From an uncultured Amphritea sp. (GTDB taxonomy: Bacteria > Pseudomonadota > Gammaproteobacteria > Pseudomonadales > Balneatricaceae): 64,000 nucleotides of DNA. The translations under genes and the position numbers were made by a program. Every line of letters begins with the position of its first letter. The first letter of the stretch is position 1. This document shows, piece after piece, positions 15,630-23,954 of this stretch. Under the pieces are notes generated by a model. It worked only from the letters and a program-made list of their open reading frames with translations. It was not told where the DNA came from and searched no databases. The stretch is taken from the NCBI RefSeq assembly GCF_937127095.1, contig NZ_CAKZLP010000060.1, positions 124,001 through 188,000 on the forward strand, given 5' to 3'.

Positions 15630-15959
15630 ATGTTTGAAGCACATATCTATGCAGAATCCAGCCATACTGAAACCGCTCAGGGCAACCGTTCTGTAAAACT
15701 CAATACTCCGGCCAGCTGCTGGCATACTCTCTACCAGTGTAATGTTCGTTACTGGGTTACCTCCGGTAAACGTCAGTCCCGGGACCAGCTGTTTCTCTAT
15801 GTTGAGTTTCGCCACCGGGATAACAGCCACAATTACAAACTGATAGAGCTGCCGGGCACTCATATCAGCATAGATCAGGTTCAGGAGATTATTTGTCGCT
15901 CCCCATTAGGTTTGCAGCTCGACCCGTTGAAAACCGAACAGTGGTGTCAATCGTTCTAA
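15630..15959 (+). CDS. Hypothetical protein (109 aa)
   Basis: I do not recognise this gene. The ATG at 15630 follows a GGGAG ribosome site at a good distance; an in-frame upstream ATG at 15558 would add 24 low-complexity residues and is less likely. The product is soluble and mixed alpha/beta in appearance, with Cys residues in ASCWHTLYQCNVRYW and IICRSPLG. No signal peptide or membrane segment is seen. The opposite strand is also open here (15435-15863), but that frame lacks a ribosome site and has no recognisable domain. Function unknown. Confidence 0.6.
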   Translation: MFEAHIYAESSHTETAQGNRSVKLNTPASCWHTLYQCNVRYWVTSGKRQSRDQLFLYVEFRHRDNSHNYKLIELPGTHISIDQVQEIICRSPLGLQLDPLKTEQWCQSF

Positions 15960-16179
15960 GCTCTGTCTTAAACCAACCTTTCGAGCTCTGTCTCAGCATC
16001 AATACGACTGCCGTATTGAAACTGAAACAGGGCTATATTTTTCTCCCCCCTATCTAGCGAAAAACCGGCTTAAATCACTAAAAAGCACACAATCTTTTTA
16101 TCTCGTGGATTAAACACTTTAAAATCAAACCCTTTTGCCGATATTATGGCTCATTAACCTTACAGTCATCAGGTTTTAC

Positions 16180-17208
16180 ATGATCTCCAGACGTAAACTG
16201 ATTTACGAGATTCTCGATATCGGCAATAAGCAGCACAGCCTGGGAAAAGCGATAGATATCTTGCTGATAGTGCTGATATCGCTAAATGTACTGTTTGTGA
16301 TGCTGGAAACACTGCCATCCATCAACGCCGAGCAACGTCGCTGGTTTTACGGCTTTGAGGTGTTCTCGGTGATCATCTTTACGATAGAGTATGTGGCGCG
16401 GGTATGGAGTTGCGTTGAGGACGGGGAAAGTAATCACAAGCACCCATTCTGGGGCAGGCTGCGTTATATGCTTACCCCACTGGCGCTGATCGACCTGATT
16501 GTCATTCTGCCATTTTATCTGAGTATGATGCTGGTTGTAGACCTTCGCTTTATGCGGGTTCTGCGACTGCTTCGGGTATTTAAACTAACCCGTTATTCCT
16601 CCTCAATGTCATTGTTGTTACAGGTGCTACAACGGGAAGCCCGGTCCATCGGTGCGGCACTTTTTGTACTGTTTATGCTCATCATCATGGCATCCAGTCT
16701 GATCTATTATGCTGAACATCGTGCCCAGCCTGAGTTTTTCGGCAGTATACCCGCCTCTATGTGGTGGGCCATAGTCACCATGACAACGGTTGGTTATGGC
16801 GATGTCATCCCGGTCACGGTGATGGGTAAGGTAATGGCTTCCATTATCAGCATCATGAGCCTGGGTATTGTCGCCCTGCCCGCCGGTTTACTCGCATCAG
16901 GGTTTAGTGAAGCGATCAGAGAGCGCCGCCATACCTATGAGAAGATGGTTAATATGGCTATCCAGGATGGAGAGCTCGATGCAATAGAACAAAAAGCGCT
17001 GAATCACATGCGTGAAGCGCTGGGCATTAGCAAAGAGGATGCCGCACATATTCTGCATGCGAATCTTGACCGGAAGATGGAACAGGAGGTCGAACAGGAT
17101 CTGAGCCAGTTACGCCAGGAGATCGATGCGGTACTACATGACCGCTGCCCCCACTGCAATCACAACATTAAATGGCTCGAACGACGCAGTAACAGAGATG
17201 ATGGATAA
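16180..17208 (+). CDS. Voltage-gated-type potassium channel (six-TM, Kch/KvAP-like)
   Basis: A 342-residue inner-membrane protein with six helices. S4 carries regularly spaced arginines (LRFMRVLRLLRVFKLTRY), the pore helix WWAIVTMT leads into the K+ selectivity filter TTVGYGD near residue 202, and S6 follows (MASIISIMSLGIVALPAGLLASGF). The cytoplasmic tail is helical (EKMVNMAIQDGELDAIEQKALNHMREALG) and ends in a CPHCNHN knuckle that could bind zinc. The ATG at 16180 is chosen over a TTG at 16135 because AGG lies upstream at a suitable distance. It is monocistronic, and the terminator overlaps its stop. Confidence 0.9.
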   Translation: MISRRKLIYEILDIGNKQHSLGKAIDILLIVLISLNVLFVMLETLPSINAEQRRWFYGFEVFSVIIFTIEYVARVWSCVEDGESNHKHPFWGRLRYMLTPLALIDLIVILPFYLSMMLVVDLRFMRVLRLLRVFKLTRYSSSMSLLLQVLQREARSIGAALFVLFMLIIMASSLIYYAEHRAQPEFFGSIPASMWWAIVTMTTVGYGDVIPVTVMGKVMASIISIMSLGIVALPAGLLASGFSEAIRERRHTYEKMVNMAIQDGELDAIEQKALNHMREALGISKEDAAHILHANLDRKMEQEVEQDLSQLRQEIDAVLHDRCPHCNHNIKWLERRSNRDDG

Positions 17209-17230
17209 CGGAGGCCACGCCTCCGTTTTT
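17207..17230 (+). terminator. Rho-independent terminator
   Basis: Stem AACGGAGGC / GCCTCCGTT with a 3-nt loop and a five-T tail. It overlaps the stop codon of the channel gene. Confidence 0.85.
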
Positions 17231-17250
17231 GCCAGCGGTTCGACTGACCA

Positions 17251-17796
17251 TCAGTCCAGCCCGTTAAACTCCTCTTCATGCAGCCAGGCCGCATGTTTTG
17301 GCGCTTTTTTAGTCTGCGACCACTCTTCTAGCATCAGCGGAGCCACCCGCTTCAATTCGGCCATCTGTTCATCAGATCCTTTGGTGTAGGTCAGTTCAAG
17401 GCGGTGACCATTAGGATCAAAAAAGTAGATAGAACGGATAATGCCGTGCTCCGTAGGGCCAATCACGGCAACGCCTTTCGCTTCGATTTCGGCTTTCGCT
17501 GCCAGTAACGCCGCCTCATCCTTAACCCGGAATGCAATATGCTGCACCCATGCAGGGGTGTTCTGGTCTCTATCCATTTTTGGCTTAGTAGGTAATTCAA
17601 AGAACGCCAGAATATTGCCATTTCCCGCATCCAGAAACAGGTGCATATACGGGTCAGGTTCTTTTGTTGAGGGGACACGGTCTTCCGCAATAGCCACCAA
17701 AAAATCCATATTCAACACATCTTTATAAAACTCAACGGTTTCTTTGGCATCATTACAACGGTAAGCAACGTGATGGATCTGCTCAATCTGGATCAT
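17251..17796 (-). CDS. VOC (glyoxalase/extradiol dioxygenase) superfamily protein
   Basis: A 181-residue cytoplasmic metalloenzyme-like protein made of two beta-alpha-beta-beta-beta units: IEQIHHVAYRCNDAKETVEFYKDVL with a likely metal His in the first, WVQHIAFRVKDEAALLAAKAEI and IIRSIYFFDPNGHRLELTY with candidate His and Glu ligands in the second. The C-terminal tail (KKAPKHAAWLHEEEFNGLD) is extra to the core fold. Dioxygenase, lyase or resistance activities all occur in this superfamily; the sequence does not decide. A MarR-type regulator is divergently transcribed 248 bp away, which suggests induction by a small aromatic or reactive compound. Confidence 0.85.
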   Translation of the reverse strand: MIQIEQIHHVAYRCNDAKETVEFYKDVLNMDFLVAIAEDRVPSTKEPDPYMHLFLDAGNGNILAFFELPTKPKMDRDQNTPAWVQHIAFRVKDEAALLAAKAEIEAKGVAVIGPTEHGIIRSIYFFDPNGHRLELTYTKGSDEQMAELKRVAPLMLEEWSQTKKAPKHAAWLHEEEFNGLD

Positions 17797-17901
17797 GGGT
17801 CAACCTCTGACTCTTATCTTTATTATGACGGTTTTAGTTATCTCCAAAGTAGCATCTCAATTATGATCAGGCTATACGGGTAACAGCCGTGACTATTATC
17901 C

Positions 17902-17932
17902 AACAGTTCATTTAATGAATTAAGTAACTGTT
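17902..17932. promoter_or_regulatory. Inverted repeat, candidate MarR operator 1
   Basis: Nested dyads: AACAGTT (17902-17908) pairs with AACTGTT (17926-17932), and inside lies the odd palindrome TTCATTTAATGAA (17907-17919). Located in the divergent VOC/MarR promoter region. Confidence 0.5.
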
Positions 17933-17992
17933 TTCATGATATAAATTAAAAAAAACCAGATTATTCGATAACTGGAAATTGTCTTTTTCTAT

Positions 17993-18018
17993 AATAACCA
18001 TATAGAATAAAGGTTATT
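17993..18018. promoter_or_regulatory. Inverted repeat, candidate MarR operator 2
   Basis: AATAACC (17993-17999) and GGTTATT (18012-18018) form a dyad with a 12-bp spacer, 27 bp before the regulator start codon. This is well placed for autorepression. Confidence 0.5.
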
Positions 18019-18044
18019 TTTTGGCCCATCAGAGACTAACCTAA

Positions 18045-18527
18045 GTGAACGATAAACATGCCACTCAGGATAATGCAGAGCAACAACTGGAGCTTAGCCA
18101 ATACTTTCCCTACCAGTTATCCACACTGGACACTGCCGTCAGCCGCTCGATGTCGCAACTGTATTCAGGCCGCTTTAATCTGAACCGACAGGAGTGGCGG
18201 GTGATGGCCGCCCTCGGGAATAACAAAGCGATGACGGCGAAAGAGATCGCTATCAATTGCAACCTGGAAAAGATGCAGGTCAGCCGCACGGTCTCCCGCC
18301 TTAAAGACTCAGACCTGATACTCCAGCAGGAAGATAATGATGACCGCCGCTATACCCGGCTTAGCCTGACGGAAAAGGGCAAAATGATATATCGGAAACT
18401 GGTGCCGCTAATTCTTGCACGGGAAGCGTTTATTCTCTCGGCACTATCGGAGGATGAGTTGTATCAACTGCTAACCCTGATGAATAAGATTCGTCAAAAA
18501 GCTCAGGAACTACAACAATGGGGCTAA
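18045..18527 (+). CDS. MarR family transcriptional regulator
   Basis: A 160-residue dimeric winged-helix regulator. The DNA-binding part is visible as WRVMAALGNNKAMTAKEIAINCNLEKMQVSRTVSRLKDSDLI (about 52-93), followed by the wing DRRYTRLSLTEKGK. Helices at both ends supply the dimer interface. The start is a GTG at 18045. It is divergent from the VOC-superfamily gene, and two inverted repeats lie between them, so it most likely represses that gene and itself until a ligand releases it. The ligand is unknown. Confidence 0.93.
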   Translation: MNDKHATQDNAEQQLELSQYFPYQLSTLDTAVSRSMSQLYSGRFNLNRQEWRVMAALGNNKAMTAKEIAINCNLEKMQVSRTVSRLKDSDLILQQEDNDDRRYTRLSLTEKGKMIYRKLVPLILAREAFILSALSEDELYQLLTLMNKIRQKAQELQQWG

Positions 18528-18838
18528 TGGCTAAGCCGCAAAAACCGCCCTGCTGTCAACTTAGAAAATAAAGTTTAAATCTGAGACTTACTAAAGCAGA
18601 AGGTCATGACTTCTGCCGGAGTTATCCGTAGTCGCGAAGTGTGCGTCACCCGCCTCTGGCATATCACCCCAAAGCTTATAGTCCAAAACAACTATTCCAT
18701 AACATATAGCCCAAAAAGCACAACAGTCTACCTAAATCCCTCCAAATACTCCGACCCCGCAAAATTCCAGGATATTCATACGTGTAGCTCAATACCGGAC
18801 GATAGCGTTGCCAAGACGGTCTCCCAGGCAGACTACCG
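18528..18838. other. Intergenic region without a convincing gene
   Basis: 311 bp between the regulator and the convergent hydrolase-OsmC gene. A hairpin GCAGAAG (18596-18602) / CTTCTGC (18610-18616) without a T-run is the only structure. A plus-strand open frame from 18606 has no ribosome site and no recognisable domain, so I do not call it. Confidence 0.6.
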
Positions 18839-20056
18839 CTAATCGGTCAGGCGGGTGACAATTCTGATATCCCCCTCCAGCGTTTTATGCACCGGACAAC
18901 GATCAGCAATCTCAAGCAAACGTTGACGCTGCTCCCCGGACAGATCTCCCGTCAGGGTAATCTGTCGTTCAAACTGATCGACTTTGCCACTGTTTTTGTC
19001 ACAGGAAGCACAGTCTTGAGCATGAATTTTTGCATGCGATACATCCACCTGAACATGTTCCAGAGGAATCTTCTTTTGCCGCGCATACATTCTGATAGTC
19101 ATTGAAGTACAGGCACCCAGACCCGCAGCCACCAATTGATAGGGGGTCGGCCCCAGATAGCTACCACCATAGCTGACAGGTTCATCCGCCATCAGATGAT
19201 GTCCGGCCGCGCTGATATCCTGGGTAAAACCGTTCGGATCCGCCTCGCACACCCGGGTGATACCTTCCGGTGCATTGAGATACCTGGGTAAAACCTGAAT
19301 ATCAATATAGCGTTGCGCCCAGGTCGATATCACCTCGGCAGCATAATCAGCATCCTCCTGCTGACTCAGCAGGTGATCGGCAGAGTCCAGTGTGACAAAG
19401 CTTTTAGGATGCTTTGCCATCTGGAAGATCCGCGCAGCATTGTCCAGTCCAACCACGGTATCCAGCGGCGCATGCATCACCAGCAGCGCCTTACGCAAAC
19501 TTTTAACCGCCTGTTCCAGCGAAACAGCGGCGATATCATCGACAAACTGTCGTTTGATCGTGAAGTCCCGCCCAGCCAGGCTGACCCGGGCTTCACCTTC
19601 GACACAGATCGTTTCTAACTGTTCACCCAGATTGTGCAACACATGTTGCGGATCGGCTGGTGCGCCGATAGTAACGACCGCTTTGGCCTCAGGCACTTCA
19701 GCCGCAATGGCCAGAATGGCCGCACCGCCCAGGGAGTGCCCAATAAGTAACTGGGGCGCAGCATAGTGCTCACGGAGAAAACCAACCGCCTGCAACAGGT
19801 CCTGCATATTTGAGCTAAAGCCGGTATTGGCAAACTCCCCCTGAGAGTGCCCCAGCCCGGTGAAATCAAACCGCAGCACCGCAATGCCTAAAGAAGCCAG
19901 CCGCTGAGCGATGCGCCGCGAAGCCTGTAAGTCCTTTGAGCAGGTAAAACAGTGCGCAAACAACGCATACGCCGCGGGTTTACCAACGGGTAGATCAAGA
20001 CTTGCGGCCAATAAAGAGCCGTCATGGCCGGTAAATTCTAAACGTTCAGTTTTCAT
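18839..20056 (-). CDS. Bifunctional alpha/beta hydrolase - OsmC family fusion
   Basis: A 405-residue fusion. Residues 1 to about 255 form an alpha/beta hydrolase with the nucleophile elbow GHSLGG near 106-111, an early HCFTCSKD oxyanion region, and later Asp and His in MHAPLDTVV and DSADHLL. Residues 265 to 405 form an OsmC/Ohr-type domain with the two reactive cysteines in GLGACTSM and DRCPVHKTL. OsmC proteins reduce organic peroxides. Fusions of this type recur in proteobacteria; the hydrolase may release or accept an acyl substrate for the peroxidase, but this is unproven. A CxxC pair in QDCASCDKN is extra. The gene is monocistronic. Confidence 0.92.
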   Translation of the reverse strand: MKTERLEFTGHDGSLLAASLDLPVGKPAAYALFAHCFTCSKDLQASRRIAQRLASLGIAVLRFDFTGLGHSQGEFANTGFSSNMQDLLQAVGFLREHYAAPQLLIGHSLGGAAILAIAAEVPEAKAVVTIGAPADPQHVLHNLGEQLETICVEGEARVSLAGRDFTIKRQFVDDIAAVSLEQAVKSLRKALLVMHAPLDTVVGLDNAARIFQMAKHPKSFVTLDSADHLLSQQEDADYAAEVISTWAQRYIDIQVLPRYLNAPEGITRVCEADPNGFTQDISAAGHHLMADEPVSYGGSYLGPTPYQLVAAGLGACTSMTIRMYARQKKIPLEHVQVDVSHAKIHAQDCASCDKNSGKVDQFERQITLTGDLSGEQRQRLLEIADRCPVHKTLEGDIRIVTRLTD

Positions 20057-20161
20057 AGATCCCCCTGATCTGATTTACCAACGAGTATCAAGCAGATTTC
20101 AGAAGGGAGCCATTAGAATTTCTCTATCGGGGGGATTGTGCGGGTAAATCAAAACACAGAC

Positions 20162-20422
20162 GCGACTTTGTCGCTTGCCAGAACGCAGCTGCGCTGCTTG
20201 CTAGTGGCAATGAGATCAAGCGTCTTTAACCAGCAAGTTAGCGCCCTAACTACCTGACAATCCATCGCCTCTGATACCCAGAGGGCATGCTAAAGGAGCT
20301 CCTACAAAAACCTAAAAACCGCCTCGCGGCGGTTTTATATTTTGTTCTGGCTTTTTCTAGCAGGAAACGCAGTTTCCGTTCTAACCACTAGCAAGCGTAG
20401 CGTCTAACTAACGGCGAAGCCG
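20162..20422. repeat. Cluster of short palindromes within a 12-bp inverted repeat
   Basis: The 387-bp gap holds several dyads: GCGAC-TTT-GTCGC (20162-20174), CGCAGCTGCG (20184-20193), GGAAACGCAGTTTCC (20363-20377) and CGGC-GAA-GCCG (20412-20422). GCTTGCTAGTGG (20196-20207) and CCACTAGCAAGC (20385-20396) are exact inverted repeats of each other. No open frame or transposase is present. It looks like a degenerate non-coding repeat unit. Confidence 0.6.
20315..20336. terminator. Bidirectional hairpin terminator
   Basis: Stem AAAACCGCC / GGCGGTTTT with a TCGC loop and an AT-rich tail on both sides. It sits in the gap after slyD, inside the palindrome cluster. Confidence 0.75.
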
Positions 20423-20443
20423 CGATCTGCTCTTAACGGCGTT

Positions 20444-20926
20444 TTAGTGATGATGCCCGCCATCACCGTGGGCGTGTCCGTGGGAGACCTCTTCTGCAGA
20501 GGCATCGCGAATGTCAACGATCTCGATATCAAACGTTAACACTTTACCCGCCAATGGATGGTTGTTATCTACCGTTACCATGAATTTACCGACTTTAACC
20601 ACTTTAACCTGACGCAGCCCCTGCTCTGTATGCACGGTGCCGACCATACCCGGACGCCATTTCTTCGCGCCTTGCAGGTGTTTTACCGGAATACGCTGTT
20701 CACAATCTGGCAGAAACTCACCATAGGCATCTTTTGGCTCCAGAGTGACCGAAAAAGTATCGCCTACCGCTTTCCCTTCCATCGCCTGTTCGAGACCACT
20801 GATCATATTATCGTGGCCGTGCAGGTATGCCATGGGAGAACCTCCCCGGGTGGTTTCTTCAACACTGTTATCAGCATCGGTCAGGTTGTAATGAAATTGC
20901 ACAACTTTATCTTTGGTAACACTCAT
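20444..20926 (-). CDS. slyD: SlyD-type FKBP peptidyl-prolyl isomerase and metallochaperone
   Basis: A 160-residue cytoplasmic protein. The FKBP core (VVQFHYNLTDADNSVEETTRGGSPMAYLHGHDNMISGLEQAMEGKAVGD) is interrupted by the inserted IF chaperone domain (EPKDAYGEFLPDCEQRIPVKHLQ ... KVGKFMVTVDNNHPLAGKVLTFDIEI). The tail HGHAHGDGGHHH is His-rich, as in nickel-binding SlyD. These proteins speed proline isomerisation and feed nickel to hydrogenase or urease in some species. Shorter than E. coli SlyD (196) because the metal tail is shorter. SlpA or another SlyD-like paralogue cannot be fully excluded. Confidence 0.88.
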   Translation of the reverse strand: MSVTKDKVVQFHYNLTDADNSVEETTRGGSPMAYLHGHDNMISGLEQAMEGKAVGDTFSVTLEPKDAYGEFLPDCEQRIPVKHLQGAKKWRPGMVGTVHTEQGLRQVKVVKVGKFMVTVDNNHPLAGKVLTFDIEIVDIRDASAEEVSHGHAHGDGGHHH

Positions 20927-20995
20927 GGTTATTCCTTAATGTACTTTAGGGCTGCTGTTGAGCCCGCGTAAACGGTTGCCGGCGATTATACGTCA

Positions 20996-21478
20996 TCAGC
21001 GGATAGCCGTAATCTCAAATTCACCCTGGGGCAGTTTAACGAAATCACCCAGATAGCGCCCCATCAGCGCCCGGCCAATCGGTGCTTCCGGAGTAATAAC
21101 AACCACCGTATAAACGCCATCGTTAATCTGAATACCGCCCCCTGCAGGACCGATGAACAGGTGTTTCACTATGCTGACGCTGTTTTCTTGAATACCTTCA
21201 AGGGTAATCAGTGCCCCCAGGCCAGCAGCGGAGTCTCCAGTGAAGTCTCGCAACGGCATAGCACGGTAATCCGCCAGATTAATCTCCAGTGCCTGCACCC
21301 GCTTCGATTGCCCATGGGCCAGATAAGAAGCCTCAAGGCCGAGGGTATCATATTGGTTTTCCGCCACACTCTCTTCATGAGTCGCCGCGTCACGGGCCTC
21401 TTTTGCCGCGGCTATATTAGTATCGAGATCTGCCTGAAGCCTGCAGATGATCTGTGCTATAAGCTGTTTCTTATCCAT
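20996..21478 (-). CDS. GreA/GreB family transcription elongation factor-like protein
   Basis: A 160-residue protein with the Gre layout: an N-terminal helical hairpin (about 1-75; KKQLIAQIICRLQADL ... ATHEESVAENQYDTLGLEASYLAHGQ) and a C-terminal FKBP-like domain (GALITLEG ... VYTVVVITPEAPIGRALMGRYLGDFVKL). The hairpin tip holds acidic residues (HEESVAE), but the canonical DYKEN-like order is altered, so it may be a Gre-like RNA polymerase secondary-channel binder rather than a true cleavage factor. It is monocistronic between slyD and ybiT. Confidence 0.75.
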   Translation of the reverse strand: MDKKQLIAQIICRLQADLDTNIAAAKEARDAATHEESVAENQYDTLGLEASYLAHGQSKRVQALEINLADYRAMPLRDFTGDSAAGLGALITLEGIQENSVSIVKHLFIGPAGGGIQINDGVYTVVVITPEAPIGRALMGRYLGDFVKLPQGEFEITAIR

Positions 21479-21620
21479 ATACCCGACCTGTTGCAGAACA
21501 GGTGAAGTATCACCATTAAATTATCAAAAAGAAACACTCTATTCACACACTTTAAGGCTGATCTGTGGGACAATACCGCGCATATTTCCACCTCAACGCT
21601 TAGACTGATGGGTTCCTGTT

Positions 21621-23216
21621 TTGCTGACTACCGCTAATATCACTATGCAGTTTGGCGCCAAGCCACTGTTCGAAAATATCTCTGTTAAATTTGGTGAGGG
21701 CAACCGCTACGGCCTGATCGGCGCGAACGGCTGCGGTAAATCCACTCTGATGAAGATTCTGGGTAATGATCTGGAAGCCTCTGCCGGTAACGTCAGCAAA
21801 GACCCCAATGAGCGCATCGGTAAGCTGCGCCAGGATCAGTTTGCCTTTGAGGAGTTCACCGTTATTGACACGGTAATCATGGGCCATGCCGAGTTATGGG
21901 AGATTAAACAGGAACGTGATCGCATCTACTCCCTGGCCGATATGACCGAAGAGGAAGGGATTAAAGTCGCCGAACTGGAAGTCGAGTTCGCCGAACTGGA
22001 TGGCTATACCGCCGAGTCCCGTGCCGGTGAACTGTTGTTGGGGCTGGACATCCCCACAGAACAGCATTTTGGCCCGATGAGTGAGGTCGCGCCCGGCTGG
22101 AAACTGCGGGTATTGCTGGCACAGGCACTGTTTGCCGATCCCGATATTTTGCTGCTGGACGAGCCTACCAACAACCTGGATATCAACACTATCCGTTGGC
22201 TTGAAGGTGTTTTGAACGACCGTAACAGCACCATGATCATCATCTCTCACGACCGTCACTTTCTCAACTCGGTCTGCACCCATATGGCCGATCTGGACTA
22301 CGGTGAACTGCGGGTTTATCCGGGCAACTATGACGATTATATGATCGCCTCCACCGCCCTGCAGGAACGTCTGCAATCAGACAATGCGAAGAAGAAAGCC
22401 CAGATCGCTGAACTGCGCAGCTTCGTCAGCCGCTTCTCAGCCAACGCATCAAAGGCGAAGCAGGCCACCTCTCGGGCACGTCAGATTGAGAAGATCGAAC
22501 TCAACGATATCAAACCCTCCAGCCGTCAAAGCCCCTATATCCGCTTTGACCAGGAGAAGAAGCTGCACCGTCTGGCTCTGGAAGTCGAAGGCCTGACCAA
22601 AGGCTATGGTGGCGAGCCGCTGATTAAAGACCTCGATATGATGGTTGAAGTAGGCGAGCGGATCGCGATTATCGGCCCCAACGGTATCGGTAAAACCACC
22701 CTGCTGAAAAGCCTGTTTGGTGAACTGGAGCTGGATAGCGGCCTGGTAAAATGGTCTGAAAATAGCAATATCGGTTATTACGCACAGGATCACGCCCACG
22801 ACTTCGCAGAAGAGAGCAACCTGTTTGACTGGATGGCCCAGTGGACAAAATCAGGGTCTGATGAACAGGTTATTCGTGCATCGCTCGGTCGGATGCTATT
22901 TTCACAAAATGAGATTAAGAAATCAGTTAAGGTTCTCTCCGGGGGTGAAAAAGGCCGGATGCTGCTGGGTAAACTTATCCTGCAACAACCTAACATCCTG
23001 CTGATGGATGAACCGACCAACCATATGGATATGGAATCGATAGAAGCCCTCAACCTGGCGCTGGAAAACTTTGACGGCACGCTGATTTTTGTCAGCCATG
23101 ACCGTGAGTTTGTATCATCCCTGGCGACCCGCATCATCGACATGAAAGAGGATGGTCTGACCGACTTCCGCGGCGGCTACGAAGAGTATCTGAAGAAACA
23201 AGGCATTTCCGGCTGA
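21621..23216 (+). CDS. ybiT: ABC-F family ATPase YbiT
   Basis: A 531-residue soluble ABC-F protein with two nucleotide-binding domains: Walker [10 protein letters not shown] near 34, a diverged first signature [15 protein letters not shown], Walker [14 protein letters not shown]; then the linker helices ([22 protein letters not shown]), second Walker [10 protein letters not shown], signature [10 protein letters not shown] and [15 protein letters not shown] proteins bind the ribosomal E site and relieve stalled or non-productive translation. The start is a TTG at 21621, chosen because the family N-terminus begins at this point ([20 protein letters not shown]). Length matches E. coli YbiT (530). 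Confidence 0.93.
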   Translation: MLTTANITMQFGAKPLFENISVKFGEGNRYGLIGANGCGKSTLMKILGNDLEASAGNVSKDPNERIGKLRQDQFAFEEFTVIDTVIMGHAELWEIKQERDRIYSLADMTEEEGIKVAELEVEFAELDGYTAESRAGELLLGLDIPTEQHFGPMSEVAPGWKLRVLLAQALFADPDILLLDEPTNNLDINTIRWLEGVLNDRNSTMIIISHDRHFLNSVCTHMADLDYGELRVYPGNYDDYMIASTALQERLQSDNAKKKAQIAELRSFVSRFSANASKAKQATSRARQIEKIELNDIKPSSRQSPYIRFDQEKKLHRLALEVEGLTKGYGGEPLIKDLDMMVEVGERIAIIGPNGIGKTTLLKSLFGELELDSGLVKWSENSNIGYYAQDHAHDFAEESNLFDWMAQWTKSGSDEQVIRASLGRMLFSQNEIKKSVKVLSGGEKGRMLLGKLILQQPNILLMDEPTNHMDMESIEALNLALENFDGTLIFVSHDREFVSSLATRIIDMKEDGLTDFRGGYEEYLKKQGISG

Positions 23217-23245
23217 TAACAGCCTGCAACCTTACCCTTCTAAAC

Positions 23246-23276
23246 AAAGCCAGCGGTTATACCTGCTGGCTTTTTT
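23246..23276 (+). terminator. Rho-independent terminator of ybiT
   Basis: Stem AAAGCCAGC (23246-23254) / GCTGGCTTT (23265-23273), 10-nt loop, with the T-run continuing to 23276. Confidence 0.88.
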
Positions 23277-23476
23277 GTTTTCGTCTCCAGCATTAACTAA
23301 CAGTACAGCCGGACATAAACACTCGCTTCACAACCACTGCTGTAATTTATAAAACTAAGCTACACTGGTAGGGTCAACTGTTTGTAAATGCAGGTAGTTT
23401 GCACTAACTGTTAATCAGTTCATTTAAAAATGCTGTTATCCTGGGGGGGAGTAGCAGCTATCAGAGGGTATACATC

Positions 23477-23884
23477 ATGATGCTACACAACGTTCTCAGA
23501 CACACCTGGATAGGTCGGATAGTGATCGCAATGCTGTTGATGATGAGTTTTCAGAGTGTCACCGTGAATGCCGCAATGATCTCCACAGACACCATCATCC
23601 AGACAGAAAACCAGCAGTACACTAAAAGCGATCTGCTGCAAAAACTTGAATCCACCGAACTGCAACAGCAACTGGCAGACATGGGCGTTGATCCGCAGGA
23701 ACTGCAACAGCGGGTCGCCAGCCTGACCCCGGATGAAATCAGCCAGCTGAATGCCAATCTGGCAGCTCAACCCGCCGGTGAAGGGATACTGGGCCTGGTC
23801 GGTTTAGTGTTTGTTATTTTCGTCATCACCGATATGCTCTGCGCAACTGACCTGTTCAGCTTTGTTCACTGTATTAACCGCTAG
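23477..23884 (+). CDS. PA2779-like small exported protein
   Basis: A 135-residue protein with an N-terminal signal or anchor (RIVIAMLLMMSFQSVTVNA), a glutamine-rich helical centre (LLQKLESTELQQQLADMGVDPQELQQRVASL) and a C-terminal hydrophobic segment (GEGILGLVGLVFVIFVITDML). This matches the PA2779 family of Pseudomonas, of unknown function, which is normally followed by a PA2778-type cysteine peptidase. That is also the case here, 70 bp downstream. A strong GGAG-containing leader precedes the two ATGs at 23477 and 23480. Export and partnership are inferred. Confidence 0.82.
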   Translation: MMLHNVLRHTWIGRIVIAMLLMMSFQSVTVNAAMISTDTIIQTENQQYTKSDLLQKLESTELQQQLADMGVDPQELQQRVASLTPDEISQLNANLAAQPAGEGILGLVGLVFVIFVITDMLCATDLFSFVHCINR

Positions 23885-23954
23885 CAGGATCACTAACCTG
23901 ACCGGCTTCCGGTGTAACGGTTTGCCTGCACAGCGATTACCCTCAGCAACGCGT

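Noticed and set aside
15435..15863. Minus-strand 142-aa frame
   Set aside because: No ribosome site or known motif; the opposite frame has a better start.
18606..18842. Plus-strand 78-aa frame
   Set aside because: No ribosome site, unusual composition, begins inside a hairpin and ends over the next gene's stop.
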